A DNA stretch of 64,000 nucleotides, from assembly GCA_000403215.2 (NCBI GenBank), contig KE159560.1, positions 415,269-479,268 on the forward strand, read 5' to 3'. Shown here one piece after another: positions 24,866 through 34,390 of the stretch; positions within the stretch are counted from its first letter, which is position 1; each line of letters opens with the position of its first letter. The position numbers and the translations under genes are program-made. A model generated the notes under the pieces. It was given only the letters and a program-made list of their open reading frames with translations, had not been told where the DNA came from and did no database searches. The stretch is from Lachnospiraceae bacterium A4 (GTDB lineage Bacteria; Bacillota; Clostridia; Lachnospirales; Lachnospiraceae).

Positions 24866-25319
24866 ATACAAACACGAAAACTCCGGGCAGTTTCCGTGCT
24901 TGTATCATATCCCCCATTTTTCAACAGCATTTTCCGTCAAGCTAATACATCTTTCAGCTAAAAACAACAATGTCCTACTCCTTTTTATCTTTCCGCTTTA
25001 TACTATCACGGAAACCCCGGACTTTTGCGTGAAAGTATACTTTTGCCTGATAGTATGATTTTTGCCCCAATCGCCATCCTATCAGCGGTATCAAAACCGC
25101 AAAAAAAAGAGGTCCACCAACCACTCCAGTGAACCCCTCTACGCTCAAAACCCCTTGATTTTAAGCCATTCTTCCATACTTTCGCCTGCGAGTACCCAAA
25201 TTCCTATGGCATCAATTGGAAATAGCCGCCTGTGCCGCTGTTATACTTTGATGACTTTTACCCCTCTTTACCCCATTTACCCCACCCAATTCGACTTTCG
25301 ACAAACGGGATTCGACAAA
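24866..25319. repeat. 454-bp non-coding repeat, copy 2
   Basis: Full-length match to 9494-9947. An extra forward word TATACTATCACGGAAAC lies just before it at about 24845. It contains the same palindromic pairs of 14-16 bp words, the CCACC-rich hairpin (GAGGTCCACC...) and ends ACGGGATTCGACAAA. No gene seen. Confidence 0.8.
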
Positions 25320-25368
25320 TTGCGCTCTTACCGACAAAATCCATATTTCTCAGTGCGGCGCAATCGCA

Positions 25369-25980
25369 TCAGAGCAGCCTTAAAAGCTGTACCAACTCAT
25401 GCGCCTCGTCCGTATCTGATGCGGTCTGCCTGGTATCGAACTGCGAAAAGCGGTTGTCACGGTAAAATGATAACAGCTTTTCCTCATTTTCAGCTTCTAA
25501 GAATGTTACCATGCCGCCAAACATATACTGTGTTGCTTTAATTTTGTTCCATGCCAATCCAAGAAGTTCTGCGCCAGTGATCATTTTTCCATCATTTTCA
25601 GAATAATTTTTACCTAATTGTGCAATCAAATAAGCCGACATGGTATATGTATCCGATTTTTTATCCAACTCACTAACCCGTAACAATTTTCTTTTTACGG
25701 TATTGCTCACCGTTTCACCTCTTACCGTCAATGGCTTTAAAGCGAGCGTAAAATATCCCAGCAATTTTCCGTCAGCAACAGAAAACACAAGATATGTCAC
25801 AGACTGGTTCTTTTTAGTAAACTCAATGGAACTGTACTTCAAAAACCGCTCCACGTCAGGGTTCAACGGACAAGAAAACTCGGAGAGGATTTGAAGAAGT
25901 TCATCCTCCCCAAGTTCAGGATTCTCATTACCAATATACCGCCGGATATTGATAATTCTATATTTGTTTTTTTCTGTCAT
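25369..25980 (-). CDS. GNAT-family acetyltransferase, probable toxin
   Basis: 203 aa. GNAT-type pattern: SVTYLVFSVADGKLLGYFTL strands, then MSAYLIAQLGKNYSENDGKMITGAELLGLAWNKI where acetyl-CoA would bind, and LSFYRDNRFSQFDTR near the end. Its start overlaps the 66-aa upstream gene by 23 bp, the layout of GNAT toxin-antitoxin pairs. The likely action is acetylation of aminoacyl-tRNA or another translation target (inference from TacT-like toxins). Confidence 0.75.
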   Translation of the reverse strand: MTEKNKYRIINIRRYIGNENPELGEDELLQILSEFSCPLNPDVERFLKYSSIEFTKKNQSVTYLVFSVADGKLLGYFTLALKPLTVRGETVSNTVKRKLLRVSELDKKSDTYTMSAYLIAQLGKNYSENDGKMITGAELLGLAWNKIKATQYMFGGMVTFLEAENEEKLLSFYRDNRFSQFDTRQTASDTDEAHELVQLLRLL

Positions 25981-26158
25981 TTGCCTTTTTCCTCATTCGC
26001 ATAAATTCAAGCAATTCTGCATCATCTGTTATTTCGCTTGCCGCTACAGGTATATGAACAGGACGGTTCTTGGCAGATTCTTCAATCGCGTTGACAAACA
26101 TCTCCACCTGTTCCTTGCCGGAAATGACAAAATTCTTTGTGATACTTGAAGTTGCCAT
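25958..26158 (-). CDS. Putative antitoxin of the GNAT pair
   Basis: 66 aa from ATG 26158 (AAGGAGGTGTTTATC upstream). MATSSITKNFVISGKEQVEMF is a pattern I recall from small proteins placed before GNAT genes in Firmicutes. The C-terminal half is helical and basic (FMRMRKKANDRKKQ), suitable for toxin or DNA contact. Overlap with the downstream gene indicates translational coupling. Confidence 0.7.
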   Translation of the reverse strand: MATSSITKNFVISGKEQVEMFVNAIEESAKNRPVHIPVAASEITDDAELLEFMRMRKKANDRKKQI

Positions 26159-26340
26159 GATAAACACCTCCTTTGTTAGTATGGTTCTTCCGTTGCAATT
26201 CATACTTTTCTATCTCTATTTTATTATTTTATATCGGTTAATGCAACAAAACATTTTATGAATTTTTTATAACTTATTTTCCCACTTGCAATCCCGCCAA
26301 ATCAGAGGTAAGCTACGACACCACGGAAGGAGGGATTGGA

Positions 26341-26649
26341 TTGGAAAAGGATTCTGCATTATACCAATTGATGGATACCCGCATGCACAGCGTCATGAAC
26401 GGTATCGTGAGCAGTGACGGGGAATACCAGGCGATTCTCCGCAAGTCGGACATATACTCCGGCGAACTGGACAGGATGGATTTATCAAAAGAAATCCGGC
26501 TGCTGATCGACCGCTACGTCAGCGAGCAGAACGCTCTCGGCTCCCGGTTTGGGATGCTCGCCTACCTGTTGGGATTTTCCGACTGCAAGGCCATGTTCTT
26601 GGGGAAATGCCTGCCGACAGAAGCAAAAGAAATGACCGCAGAACTGTAA
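26341..26649 (+). CDS. Conserved 102-aa protein, module 2 copy
   Basis: TTG start behind GGAAGGAGGGATTGGA, identical context to 14162. The protein is nearly the same up to PTEAK and then ends EMTAEL, probably the original terminus. Helical and soluble; no known domain. A strong hairpin terminator follows at 26662. Convergent with the small zinc-ribbon genes. Confidence 0.78.
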   Translation: MEKDSALYQLMDTRMHSVMNGIVSSDGEYQAILRKSDIYSGELDRMDLSKEIRLLIDRYVSEQNALGSRFGMLAYLLGFSDCKAMFLGKCLPTEAKEMTAEL

Positions 26650-26661
26650 CCGCAAATCGGT

Positions 26662-26702
26662 GACAGGGCGGAAAGGCTGCGCCACAGCCCTTCCGCCCTG
26701 TC
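26662..26702. terminator. Bidirectional-looking hairpin terminator
   Basis: GACAGGGCGGAAAGGCTG pairs with CAGCCCTTCCGCCCTGTC around a GCGCCA loop, followed by TCTCTTTCG. It lies between convergent genes. Confidence 0.7.
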
Positions 26703-26713
26703 TCTCTTTCGTT

Positions 26714-26812
26714 TTAAATGAATATCCACGCCTCCAGCTCCGCGTACCTGTTGGACTTTGACCACTGCGGGTGCTTCTTGAACCACGCCCTCTCGTCATC
26801 CGGCGTGAACAT
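26714..26812 (-). CDS. 32-aa protein coupled to the zinc-ribbon gene
   Basis: MFTPDDERAWFKKHPQWSKS...AWIFI starts at ATG 26812, overlapping the TAA of the zinc-ribbon gene (TAATG). It is Trp-rich and short. The coupling supports a real product; function unknown. Confidence 0.5.
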   Translation of the reverse strand: MFTPDDERAWFKKHPQWSKSNRYAELEAWIFI

Positions 26813-26964
26813 TATTTCATTTTCAATGAGGTCTGTATCAGCCATTCCAGCCTGACTGTCCTCCCGCAGTAAGGGCATTTCAACACTATGACTGCCCTTC
26901 CTTCTGCGGTGGCAATTATCTCGCAGATCCCCTTCCGGCACGCCGGACACCTTACTTTGCACAT
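26812..26964 (-). CDS. Zinc-ribbon (Com-like) small protein, module 2
   Basis: 50 aa from ATG 26964 (AGGAA upstream). Cysteine pairs CPACRKGIC and LKCPYCGRTV give a CxxC...CxxC-type ribbon. Same size and layout as the 14712 protein. Com-like proteins are phage or mobile-element translational regulators, but the role here is not shown. Confidence 0.65.
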   Translation of the reverse strand: MCKVRCPACRKGICEIIATAEGRAVIVLKCPYCGRTVRLEWLIQTSLKMK

Positions 26965-27126
26965 TTCCTGTATCCTCCCACAGTCACTTCTGGATTTCTA
27001 ACCGTGATCAGCGGAACGGCCCTGTGCAGGCATCCTTACAGTGATAATTTCCATAAATTACCATGTATACTGTAAGTATGCCCGCAAAGGACATTCCTAA
27101 TCACAGCCTGCATAAAAATGGCAGGG

Positions 27127-27195
27127 CTACCCCTGCCGCCTGTTCTTCTTATGTACCATCCCACATTTCGGGTTCGGGCATTTCACCTTTTCCAT
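27127..27195 (-). CDS. 22-aa CPNPKCG peptide
   Basis: ATG 27195 with GGAGGCGG 9 nt upstream; MEKVKCPNPKCGMVHKKNRR then Gln-Gly. One CxxxxC half of a zinc ribbon, followed by a hairpin (GGCAGGG...CCCTGCC). It could be a relic of a longer zinc-ribbon gene. Confidence 0.4.
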   Translation of the reverse strand: MEKVKCPNPKCGMVHKKNRRQG

Positions 27196-27363
27196 TGACC
27201 ACCGCCTCCCCGCATTAATATGGAACAAGGGAACCAGCCTACCTCTGCCGGTTCCCTTTTATCATTTGTGCTTTATTGGTTTTTCTCATAGTTTCTTTGC
27301 CAGAACTACCCTGAATTTCCACTCCATTGACACCATCGCCAACATTTATCTTTTGTCAAACAT

Positions 27364-27831
27364 CTACTCCTGCTTTTTACCAAGTTTCTTCACACATATA
27401 AAAACCACTGCGGCAGTCGCTATAAGAAATTCTGCAAAAAGTATCTCTTGGCCACCTAATACATCGAACTCATGAAAGAAAAAGCGCTCAATAAAGCATA
27501 CCGCAAAAAATACCAGATATACTACAACCGAATACATGATACAGCTAAAAACCTGCCGCTGTTTTTGCTCCCGCCCAAGCATCATCTGCTGCTGTTTTTC
27601 CAGCATTTCCGTTTTTACTGACAAGTCGTCTATTTCCGATGACTTTAGCAGATAATCAGTCGTGACATTAAAAACCGCACTCATTGCCACTATTTTTTCC
27701 AGTTCGGGCGTTGCCTGCCCGCTTTCCCACTTTGAAATGGACTGTCTCGAAACATCAAGTTTTTCAGCAAGCTGCTCCTGTGTCATGTTATTGGCTTTCC
27801 GCAATGTCAGTAGTTTTTCTGAAAAATCCAT
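27364..27831 (-). CDS. XRE-family regulator with two membrane segments
   Basis: 155 aa. Cro/CI helix-turn-helix [21 protein letters not shown] (15-35), a linker with a coiled segment, then two hydrophobic helices ([19 protein letters not shown] and [18 protein letters not shown]). Immediately downstream of the ABC genes in the same direction, so it probably regulates or senses with this transporter. A hairpin at 27228-27255 may terminate the unit. Confidence 0.88.
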   Translation of the reverse strand: MDFSEKLLTLRKANNMTQEQLAEKLDVSRQSISKWESGQATPELEKIVAMSAVFNVTTDYLLKSSEIDDLSVKTEMLEKQQQMMLGREQKQRQVFSCIMYSVVVYLVFFAVCFIERFFFHEFDVLGGQEILFAEFLIATAAVVFICVKKLGKKQE

Positions 27832-27847
27832 AATATCCTGTCCTCCC

Positions 27848-29725
27848 CTAATTTAAATATTGTCTGCCCAATGTCCTTGTTGCCACCCGGTAAAAGCCAT
27901 ATTGGACTGCAGCGAATAGCAATGTCACTCCAAAAATCACTATGACTTGCCGAAGGCTGGTTCTGCTGCTCGCAAGCAGTGCATACATAATAGAAATAAA
28001 CGAGCCTAATACAAGGGGAATAAAAAACAGTGTAGCCATCTCTTTGCGTATCTCTCCCTGTAATTGGGCATAGGTATATCCAATAGAAAAGAGGTTGCTG
28101 TACTTTCTCTTTTCTTCACTTATATCCTGATTTATGCGTAACAAAATCAGGCTCACTAATGAAAACAGCAGCAGCATGACCGCCAGCAGAATAAGGACAG
28201 ATACCACAAGTTTATTTTGCGCCTGTGTTTCAAGATTCGCTGCTTTTGCTGTTATGATCGGACTGATCTCACGCAGCCGTTCATACACTGTTGGCAGGCT
28301 GTCAGGACTGGATACAGCTATAAAATACTTCATCTGGTCATATCCGGCTTCCCTGACAATCCCCTCATAATCTTCATCCGCAATGATATAAGTCCGCTGT
28401 GCCTGATCTTCAATGTTATATACAATCTCCCATATTTCCTTTACAATAGTCCTGGTATACACCTTACCGTCAACCAAAAAGGAAACAGGACCGGGAGGCT
28501 GAAAGCCCCATTCCATTCCATTTTCTTCCTGAGTGCCTATATCATAGTAGTTTCGGTCAATCTGGCTCAAAACCACAATTTCACCATTTTGTAATCCTAA
28601 GTGTTTTCTTGTCAGATCAAAATAACTGCTTTCGGGCATCACATGAACCAAACGGCTAAATTCCTGTCCTTCCCACTGAATGGCACCATCTAATATCCTG
28701 ACCAGACAGGTATCCTTTAATAATGCACCTTCCTGTGACTCAAATTCCTCTATACCTTTCAGATCATCACCGTCAACTGCATCCATGTACACCGTAAAAT
28801 CATAAGGCATTTCAAAACTATGGTCTCCATCGTCAGTCGCCAACGATACATCAATGATCATCATAAACAATCCAAAAATGACAATGATAGTACAGCCAGT
28901 CAATAATTTCGCATATTTTTTATAATTCGTCCGTAACTGGCTGATGTAAAATAAATTCCTGTGGTACTTCGGTGTAGAACGAATAAATATTTTGGTAAAC
29001 CAGTGTGAAAAAGACATTGTGAGGCAGTATGCGCCTGCCGTCAGAGAAAGCATGGGAAAAAGGGCTGATGCAAAATTATAGGACTCTCCCTTGAAAGTAA
29101 GCAACAGCAGCCCAAATGCCAACAGTGCAAAACCAATGTTCTGATACAGGTTGGGGTAATCAATACTTTTATCCAGCTTTTTATAGTTCAGCATATCGGA
29201 TATCTCCAAGCCATTCATACGATTCCCCAAAGAGACTGCATTTATGAGATAAACTGCTGCATACACTGCCCCCACCAGAATATACCCCTGTAATGGAACT
29301 GCATGAAAATCCATATCCAGGACATAGTTTAAAATATTCAGAATGATAAAATATATCAAGGTCCCCGCCAACAAGCCCCACAGCAATGCCTGCAGCATTG
29401 ACTTTGCCATAATCCACAGAAAGGCTTCACTTATGCGCTTTTGGTTATACCCCATACTGACCAGAATCCCATAGTCTTTCATCTTTTCGTCCAGGGTGTA
29501 AATACATAAATAGCGATAATAAACAAATGAGAATACAGCAAGGATACAGATCAGGGCAGTCATCCACACTGGCAGTGTGTACTCAATAGAATCCATAACA
29601 CTGACCATCTGTGAATTGCTGACTAATCCTGTGTAAACGAAGAACATCGCTACCCCGATAGTAAGCATAATATACATACTGCTATGCGCTTTTGTCCTTA
29701 CTGCCCTTTGAAGTATTTTTTTCAA
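27848..29725 (-). CDS. FtsX-like permease of a BceAB-type ABC transporter
   Basis: 625 aa, about ten membrane segments. Layout: helices near 20-40 and 50-70, the FtsX-type motif [19 protein letters not shown] (about 78-96), more helices, then a large extracytoplasmic domain of about 210 residues (about 305-510) and three C-terminal helices with [14 protein letters not shown]. This matches BceB-like permeases that act on cell-wall-targeting peptides. Overlaps the ATPase gene by 4 bp. The substrate is not known. Confidence 0.88.
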   Translation of the reverse strand: MKKILQRAVRTKAHSSMYIMLTIGVAMFFVYTGLVSNSQMVSVMDSIEYTLPVWMTALICILAVFSFVYYRYLCIYTLDEKMKDYGILVSMGYNQKRISEAFLWIMAKSMLQALLWGLLAGTLIYFIILNILNYVLDMDFHAVPLQGYILVGAVYAAVYLINAVSLGNRMNGLEISDMLNYKKLDKSIDYPNLYQNIGFALLAFGLLLLTFKGESYNFASALFPMLSLTAGAYCLTMSFSHWFTKIFIRSTPKYHRNLFYISQLRTNYKKYAKLLTGCTIIVIFGLFMMIIDVSLATDDGDHSFEMPYDFTVYMDAVDGDDLKGIEEFESQEGALLKDTCLVRILDGAIQWEGQEFSRLVHVMPESSYFDLTRKHLGLQNGEIVVLSQIDRNYYDIGTQEENGMEWGFQPPGPVSFLVDGKVYTRTIVKEIWEIVYNIEDQAQRTYIIADEDYEGIVREAGYDQMKYFIAVSSPDSLPTVYERLREISPIITAKAANLETQAQNKLVVSVLILLAVMLLLFSLVSLILLRINQDISEEKRKYSNLFSIGYTYAQLQGEIRKEMATLFFIPLVLGSFISIMYALLASSRTSLRQVIVIFGVTLLFAAVQYGFYRVATRTLGRQYLN

Positions 29726-30474
29726 ATGACTCCCCTCACTTTCGATGATACCGTCACAATTCTTTCATAAAATGGCTGTGCCGTTTCTTCCTTTCTTAAA
29801 ATATCGCATACCCTGCCGTTCTCAATAAAAACAACCGTATCACAATAGCTCGCTACAGCCGCATCGTGGGTGACAAGGACAATCGTAGTCTGCATTCTTT
29901 CTTTGATATCCATAAATGTACTTAAGATTGCTTTTGCATTTACATGATCAAGGCTCCCTGTCGGCTCGTCTGCCAATATCAGCTTTGGGGATTTAATGAT
30001 TGCCCGGCAGATTGCCGCCCTCTGCTGCTCGCCACCCGATGACTGCTCCGGATAATTATTTTCACAATAACCGACATCCACACACCGCAATGTATCTGCA
30101 TATTTTTGCTGTATTTCTGTTTCACTCAGTTTTTGCAAAGTCAGTGGCAGGATTATATTCTCTTTCAATGTCAGACCTTCCAACAGATTAAAGTCCTGAA
30201 ACACATAACCGACTGTCATCTGGCGGTGGCGGTCATAATCCTGCTGCCCGTAATCCGCCATATTAGCCCCATTGATGTAGACAGTGCCGGAGGTTGGTTT
30301 TTCCATGCCCCCTAAAATCTTTAACAGTGTACTCTTACCGCTGCCGGACGAACCCATGATACAAAAGATTTCGCCCTGCGGGATATTGAGGGTAACATCA
30401 GATAAAGCTGTTTTTGCTGTCCCCTTTGATCCGTAAGACTTAGATAGGTTTTTGATCATTATATGGTATTGCAT
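29722..30474 (-). CDS. ABC transporter ATPase (BceA-like)
   Basis: 250 aa. Walker A GSSGSGKS (about 38-45), Q-loop FQDFN, signature SSGGEQQR, Walker [10 protein letters not shown] and H-loop VLVTHD. Typical of the MacB/BceA class that partners FtsX-like permeases. It is the first gene of the ABC-XRE operon; an inverted repeat lies upstream at 30569-30607. Confidence 0.93.
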   Translation of the reverse strand: MQYHIMIKNLSKSYGSKGTAKTALSDVTLNIPQGEIFCIMGSSGSGKSTLLKILGGMEKPTSGTVYINGANMADYGQQDYDRHRQMTVGYVFQDFNLLEGLTLKENIILPLTLQKLSETEIQQKYADTLRCVDVGYCENNYPEQSSGGEQQRAAICRAIIKSPKLILADEPTGSLDHVNAKAILSTFMDIKERMQTTIVLVTHDAAVASYCDTVVFIENGRVCDILRKEETAQPFYERIVTVSSKVRGVI

Positions 30475-30568
30475 ATTTATACCTCTCCATTTCTTTTTTA
30501 GGTTTCAGTACAATAACTTGGCTCTGAACTATTCACTGAAATCCTTGCTTTACAATACCAAGATGGTC

Positions 30569-30607
30569 GGTTGCGTTCCATATAGCCCTCTATACATCTA
30601 CGCAACC
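30569..30607. promoter_or_regulatory. Inverted repeat upstream of the ABC operon
   Basis: GGTTGCGT (30569-30576) and ACGCAACC (30600-30607) are perfect 8-bp arms around 23 bases. It could be an operator for the XRE regulator or a leader hairpin; there is no T-run for a terminator. Confidence 0.45.
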
Positions 30608-30667
30608 AGTGGTAGAAATCTAAAGTCAATTCGTAGAATTCCCTAAAATCAAACTTTCAGGTTTTAC

Positions 30668-30750
30668 TTGTCGCTCCCCGATTCCCCAATCTGCCAGAGT
30701 GCCAAGGATGCCTGCTTTGACTTGTCAGACTGTGGCTTATTGGGGATATG
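30668..30750 (-). repeat. Type-2 intergenic RNA element, full copy 2
   Basis: Same outer stem CCCCAAU/AUUGGGG as 17071. The inner stem is GCCACAGU/ACUCUGGC, preserving the C-C mismatch while the terminal pair changes from C-G to U-A. Located just 3' of the pseudogene at 30773, as in operon 2. Confidence 0.7.
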
Positions 30751-30772
30751 AAACCATAGAATTCATTGCCTG

Positions 30773-31262
30773 CTATGCCTTTGCATCAAAGCTATTCTGC
30801 GGATTTTCCACACCCACCGCTTCTTCACCCGCCAGCGGAATGCCCCTCTTTGCATTCCTCCATGCTTCGTTGTAGATCATGCACATTTCCGTCTGTCTGG
30901 AAGCCTCCGCATTGGTGGTATACATCGTCCACCTATTATTGGAATAAGTCGCCGCCATCTCCCCGTTCTTATCGTAAAACTCTATGTAATCGCTGTTTCC
31001 TGATGGCAGTTTCTGATATTTCACTTTCCCTGCTTTTCATCAACTTATTAAATCCTTCAGATTTATTCTGGAACTGCCCTTTTGCAAAATCCTCATATGC
31101 CTGTTACCGAATCTGCTTCTGATACTCCTCATCACTGATGCCGCTTTTCTTTTTGGAGAAAGCATATCTATCATTAAAGTCGGGCAGATGGATACCGCCT
31201 ATGCTTCCTGTTCCTGAAAAATATCTGTTCTGCAATGAACCATTAAACGAATTGACCTGCAT
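30773..31262 (-). pseudogene. Broken member of the FDxKA-tail family
   Basis: The reading starts at ATG 31262 (MQVNSFNGSLQNRYFSG), meets an in-frame TAA after EEYQKQIR, continues in frame (QAYEDFAKGQFQNKSEG), then needs one frameshift near 31025. After it comes the family's C-terminal domain: YIEFYDKNGEMAATYSNN, a Trp, TTNAEASRQ and terminal NSFDAKA. So there is one nonsense and one frameshift mutation. It belongs with 14976 and 16348. Confidence 0.7.
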
Positions 31263-31287
31263 TATTTCACCCTCTCCCGTAAATTTC

Positions 31288-31470
31288 CTAATCGGAATTC
31301 AAATGCCCCAGGATCAGCTTTGCCGGCGGCAGTGTGACATGTACCTGTGAGAATCCATGTTCCACTGCCAAATATGGGAAAACCGTCCACCTGGTCATGA
31401 AGGACAATCCAAGGCTTTTTAATGACCCGCCGCGCAGCAGCAACGAGTAAATGCTTTTGATATTTGTCAT
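31288..31470 (-). CDS. Hypothetical 60-aa protein
   Basis: Overlaps the stop of the lipoprotein gene (TAAATG). MTNIKSIYSLLLRGGSLKSL then VFPYLAVEHGFSQVHVTLPP. The ribosome-binding site is poor. May be a remnant of another gene; low support. Confidence 0.3.
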   Translation of the reverse strand: MTNIKSIYSLLLRGGSLKSLGLSFMTRWTVFPYLAVEHGFSQVHVTLPPAKLILGHLNSD

Positions 31471-32309
31471 TTAGTTGTAGTTACCTCAGTTGCAAAAATC
31501 TTGCTGCATAATTCAAAATATTCATCATAAGATATTTCCGTTCCATTCAATGTATATTTTTCTTCACCCTCCACATTATCTTCATCAACAAGTTCTTCAT
31601 GAAAATTCATTTCTGCAACTAAATTATCTGCCCCTTCAAATTTTTCCATATGGTAGGCTTCATATCCTGTATGCATTCTGCTGCTATACATAATCCATGT
31701 GGAGCCATTATAAACAACATAAGAAAGCACAAGAGCATCACCCTCTCCCACGGCAAATTCATAGACCTTGTTATTGCGCGCATCAAGGTATATGCCACCA
31801 TAAGGTCCGCAAATAATCAGTTCATTTTCCCCATCATTGTCAAGATCGACTCTTTCACCAATGGAATAGGAATCCCATTCACCAGAATCCATATCTAAAT
31901 CGGTAATATAGAATGCCGAATCCCCGGAACTGATTGCACTTATTGATCCGTTGATAAACAAATCTAATAATTCTTCTGTTGTCATTTCTGTACTTATATT
32001 CTCACCCGTTTGTGCATTGGATTTTTCTGCGCCAATGGTTTTATCTTCCTCCGTTTCTAAATTTGTGCTTTCTTCTATCTGCATACTGCTTTCCTGCTGA
32101 TTTACAGAAGATTCATCTGCATTTGCAGTTTCATCTTCTTTTATTTCTAATTCTGTACCTTCAACTGTCTGCAGACTGCTGTCTTGCTGTCTTGTAGGAA
32201 ATTCATCTATATAGACAACTTCATCTCCTTTTGCTTCTCCGCAAGCAACAACATTTAATGCTGTCAGAAAAGCACATACCAGTATTGCTATCTTTTTACA
32301 TCTGTTCAT
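31467..32309 (-). CDS. Lipoprotein with acidic repeat linker
   Basis: 280 aa from ATG 32309 (GGAGGG 7 nt upstream). Signal peptide MNRCKKIAILVCAFLTALNV with lipobox VVAC. The linker (30-110) contains loosely repeated blocks QQ-(D/E)-SS-(L/M)-Q-x-(V/I)-E. The C-terminal domain includes DLDNDGENELIICGPYGGIY, a calcium-loop-like DxDxDG segment found in FG-GAP-type proteins. Likely surface-exposed. Similar in design to the 15628 lipoprotein and beside a broken small-protein gene, so probably from a third TCS-type module. Confidence 0.82.
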   Translation of the reverse strand: MNRCKKIAILVCAFLTALNVVACGEAKGDEVVYIDEFPTRQQDSSLQTVEGTELEIKEDETANADESSVNQQESSMQIEESTNLETEEDKTIGAEKSNAQTGENISTEMTTEELLDLFINGSISAISSGDSAFYITDLDMDSGEWDSYSIGERVDLDNDGENELIICGPYGGIYLDARNNKVYEFAVGEGDALVLSYVVYNGSTWIMYSSRMHTGYEAYHMEKFEGADNLVAEMNFHEELVDEDNVEGEEKYTLNGTEISYDEYFELCSKIFATEVTTTK

Positions 32310-32451
32310 ATACATACCCTCCAATAAATCACTGCTAAAATTTTTCGGCAAATCACTTTGTCTATATTTTTCACGTTTTAGTTATACCACTCTTACCCTC
32401 TATTTTCAACCATAAAATACAGGGCATAGCAATCGCCACCCCCCGCACTTC

Positions 32452-32597
32452 TTATCGTTCTAATGATTTTTCTATTTTGTATTTCTGTCCTTTCAAATCA
32501 TTGTGCTTCTCACACAAACGGTTACGCTCTTTGCAGAGTTCTTTCATGCGCTCCAACTGCGTGCGCACTCCCTCCCGGCAATCCGGCTCTATATTCT
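32452..32597 (-). pseudogene. C-terminal fragment of an unidentified gene
   Basis: An open stretch reading EGVRTQLERMKELCKERNRL...IEKSLER, strongly helical and ending at TAA (32452-32454). It begins abruptly at the palindrome TTAGGAACAGTTCCTTA, with no start. Looks like the tail of a mobile-element or recombinase-type protein cut by rearrangement. Confidence 0.4.
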
Positions 32598-32613
32598 TAG
32601 GAACAGTTCCTTA
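32597..32613. repeat. 17-bp palindromic remnant of the AAGGAACTG element
   Basis: TTAGGAACAGTTCCTTA, identical at 33676-33692. It equals the two ends of the longer element at 35635 and 49733 joined without the interior. Confidence 0.65.
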
Positions 32614-32664
32614 TTATCGTATTTCATAATCGCACCTAACCTTTCTTTTAACTGTTCTGCTCCC

Positions 32665-33264
32665 TCAGTCAAAGTGACGGAAGCTAAAGAACTTTTGTAG
32701 AGCTTTTTCATCACATGACAATTCACAGGATTTATTCACTTCCTTTTCCAGTAAATATACAAAAGGATTGAACCAATGGACGCACACAACAATCTGTATC
32801 AGCCATTTATAAAACATATCATCCGATACTTCTTTATTTCCTGCTTTGATGTATTGGATAAAGCCTTGATAAACTGTTACTTTGCGGACAAATAAAACCA
32901 GTGCCAATGCTGACCAGATAAAAAACAGGCAGACGTATATTAAAAGGCTCACGCATGGCAGCGGTGGTTATGTCTGTATCGGCTCTGCTTTGCTGTTACC
33001 CGTATCTGCGGGAACGGGTACATTGGGGGGTGTAGGGATTTCATTTGTTATTGCTGTTGTGTCGAATTTTTCAAACAGACTTCCAATAATCGTAGTGTCG
33101 GGAGTAAAGGGAAGCAGAAAACGCAAAGCAACAACTATCCAGATATAATACTGCCAACGCTTGCTGAATTTGTTTTTATACAGCGGCTTCAATCCCAAAA
33201 TGAGAAGCAGTAACAGTGCGCCGGAAACAGACAACGACAATAATATTTTTATAAACTCATTCAT
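32665..33264 (-). pseudogene. BlaR1/MecR1-type M56 peptidase sensor, frameshifted and truncated
   Basis: Begins MNEFIKILLSLSVSGALLLL (ATG 33264, overlapping the BlaI stop). It reads SKRWQYYIWIVVALRFLLPF, then is broken near 32960. The next frame gives membrane helix LIYVCLFFIWSALALVLF and the M56 motif CVHWFNPFVYLLEKEVNKSCELSCDE, ending soon after at HFD. The zinc protease His motif and penicillin-binding domain are gone. Confidence 0.75.
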
Positions 33265-33556
33265 TTTCTTTTCTCCAAAATGTTTCAATTTCTTTCAATT
33301 CGTCTGCCGAAAGAATATCCTGCCGCAACAAGGTTGATACTAAGTTTTTCACATTCCCGCCGTAGACTTTATCAAGAAAGCTGTGGGTCTGCATGGTCTG
33401 GTATTCTGCTTCTGTTACCGTAGCCACATACTCATTTTTCCTGCCGATTTTTTTGACTTTTAAGAACTTTTTTTCTCCTAGACGGGAAAGCAGCGTGAAT
33501 ACGGTGTTATTCTTCCATTCGTTTTTATCTTTTTCCAGTTCCTTAGTACCAGTTCG
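33257..33556 (-). pseudogene. BlaI/MecI repressor, 5'-truncated
   Basis: The open frame reads TKELEKDKNEWKNNTVFTLL through VKKIGRKNEYVATVTEAEYQ and STLLRQDILSADELKEI, which is the second half of the winged helix plus dimer domain of BlaI. No start; the frame begins at about 33556 where unrelated sequence joins. Stop TGA (33257) overlaps the BlaR start region as in intact blaI-blaR1 operons. Confidence 0.75.
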
Positions 33557-33587
33557 GATTCAGAAATTTGCCTGGGAAAAACAGACC

Positions 33588-33624
33588 GCCGCATATGGCG
33601 GATGATGGCCATAGTGCGGCGGTT
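33588..33624. terminator. Orphan copy of the CCGCCGCATATGGC hairpin
   Basis: Nearly identical to 23236-23272 (CCGCCGCATATGGC...GCCATAGTGCGGCGG). Here it adjoins the broken BlaI end, pointing to a recombination junction. Confidence 0.55.
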
Positions 33625-33689
33625 GGCTTTTGAGTATTTTTATTCTTCTGCAGTTAAATTCGGGAAATCCCCCTGTTAGGAACAGTTCC

Positions 33690-34332
33690 TTACTCCTGAG
33701 TCACAGTACAGAAACCGGAGCTGGATTGTATTTCTCTCTGTGTATGTTCGTCAAATTCCGCCTGACTATATTTTTCTACGCCAGTCAATGTCCCGTTCCC
33801 AGAGGCATCCGGACGGGCAAAGTCGCGGACTGTATAAATATCAACCGTTCCGTCCGCACTCCCCAAAGTACGGATTGCTCCCTTAAACTTCCCGCCGGTC
33901 AGGTCCTCACCGTTTGAGGTCCGCACATCCCGGAAAAACCGAACCTTTTCACCATTGAAATACCACTGGTCATTTTTGATGTCATAGGTAACGCCAAATG
34001 CTTCATACTCCTTTGCTCTTTCTTCAAGTTCTTTTTCAGAGGGCGGGTAACCAGTTAAGGCAACGTTGGAAGGTGGATTTTTGATTGCCTCGATGTCACG
34101 GGCGGCAAATTCAGCCTCCGAAAATTCCTTCACACCGACCAACTTTCCACTGGGATCGAAAATTGCTTTCTGCATTTGCAACAGCAATCTGGACGTGCGT
34201 GTCTGATGCCTGCGGGGCAGCCGATCCAGGTGAAGGGATTCCTCCCGGAGATGACGCCGCAGTTTTGCACCCGGTAAGACATCCCACAAGCAACGTTCCG
34301 CCAAGAGCCAATGCGAGCATTTTTGTGTTCAT
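33690..34332 (-). pseudogene. Secreted lipoprotein, probable frameshift
   Basis: Lipoprotein start MNTKMLALALGGTLLVGCLT (lipobox LTGC), Pro/Ser/Ala linker, then near 34180 the meaningful frame shifts: KAIFDPSGKLVGVKEFSEAE ... NDQWYFNGEKVRFFRDVRTS ... TVDIYTVRDFARPD ... GVEKYSQAEFDEHTQ. The sequence around the junction reads sensibly in both frames, so one base was gained or lost. I have seen such proteins near BlaR-type genes; function unknown. Confidence 0.65.
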
Positions 34333-34350
34333 AACAACCCTTGTTCGGAT

Positions 34351-34370
34351 GCAGCTTATTGGGGGATATG
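34351..34370. repeat. Partial type-2 element remnant
   Basis: GCAGCTTATTGGGGGATATG matches the right end of the type-2 elements only. It lies just upstream of the lipoprotein gene and suggests that the third module once extended here. Confidence 0.4.
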
Positions 34371-34390
34371 CGTCTATGGAATTTTATTTC

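Noticed and set aside
24748-24945. 65-aa plus-strand frame containing YYHGN
   Set aside because: It is built from the repeat words and a terminator-like stretch; no credible ribosome-binding site.
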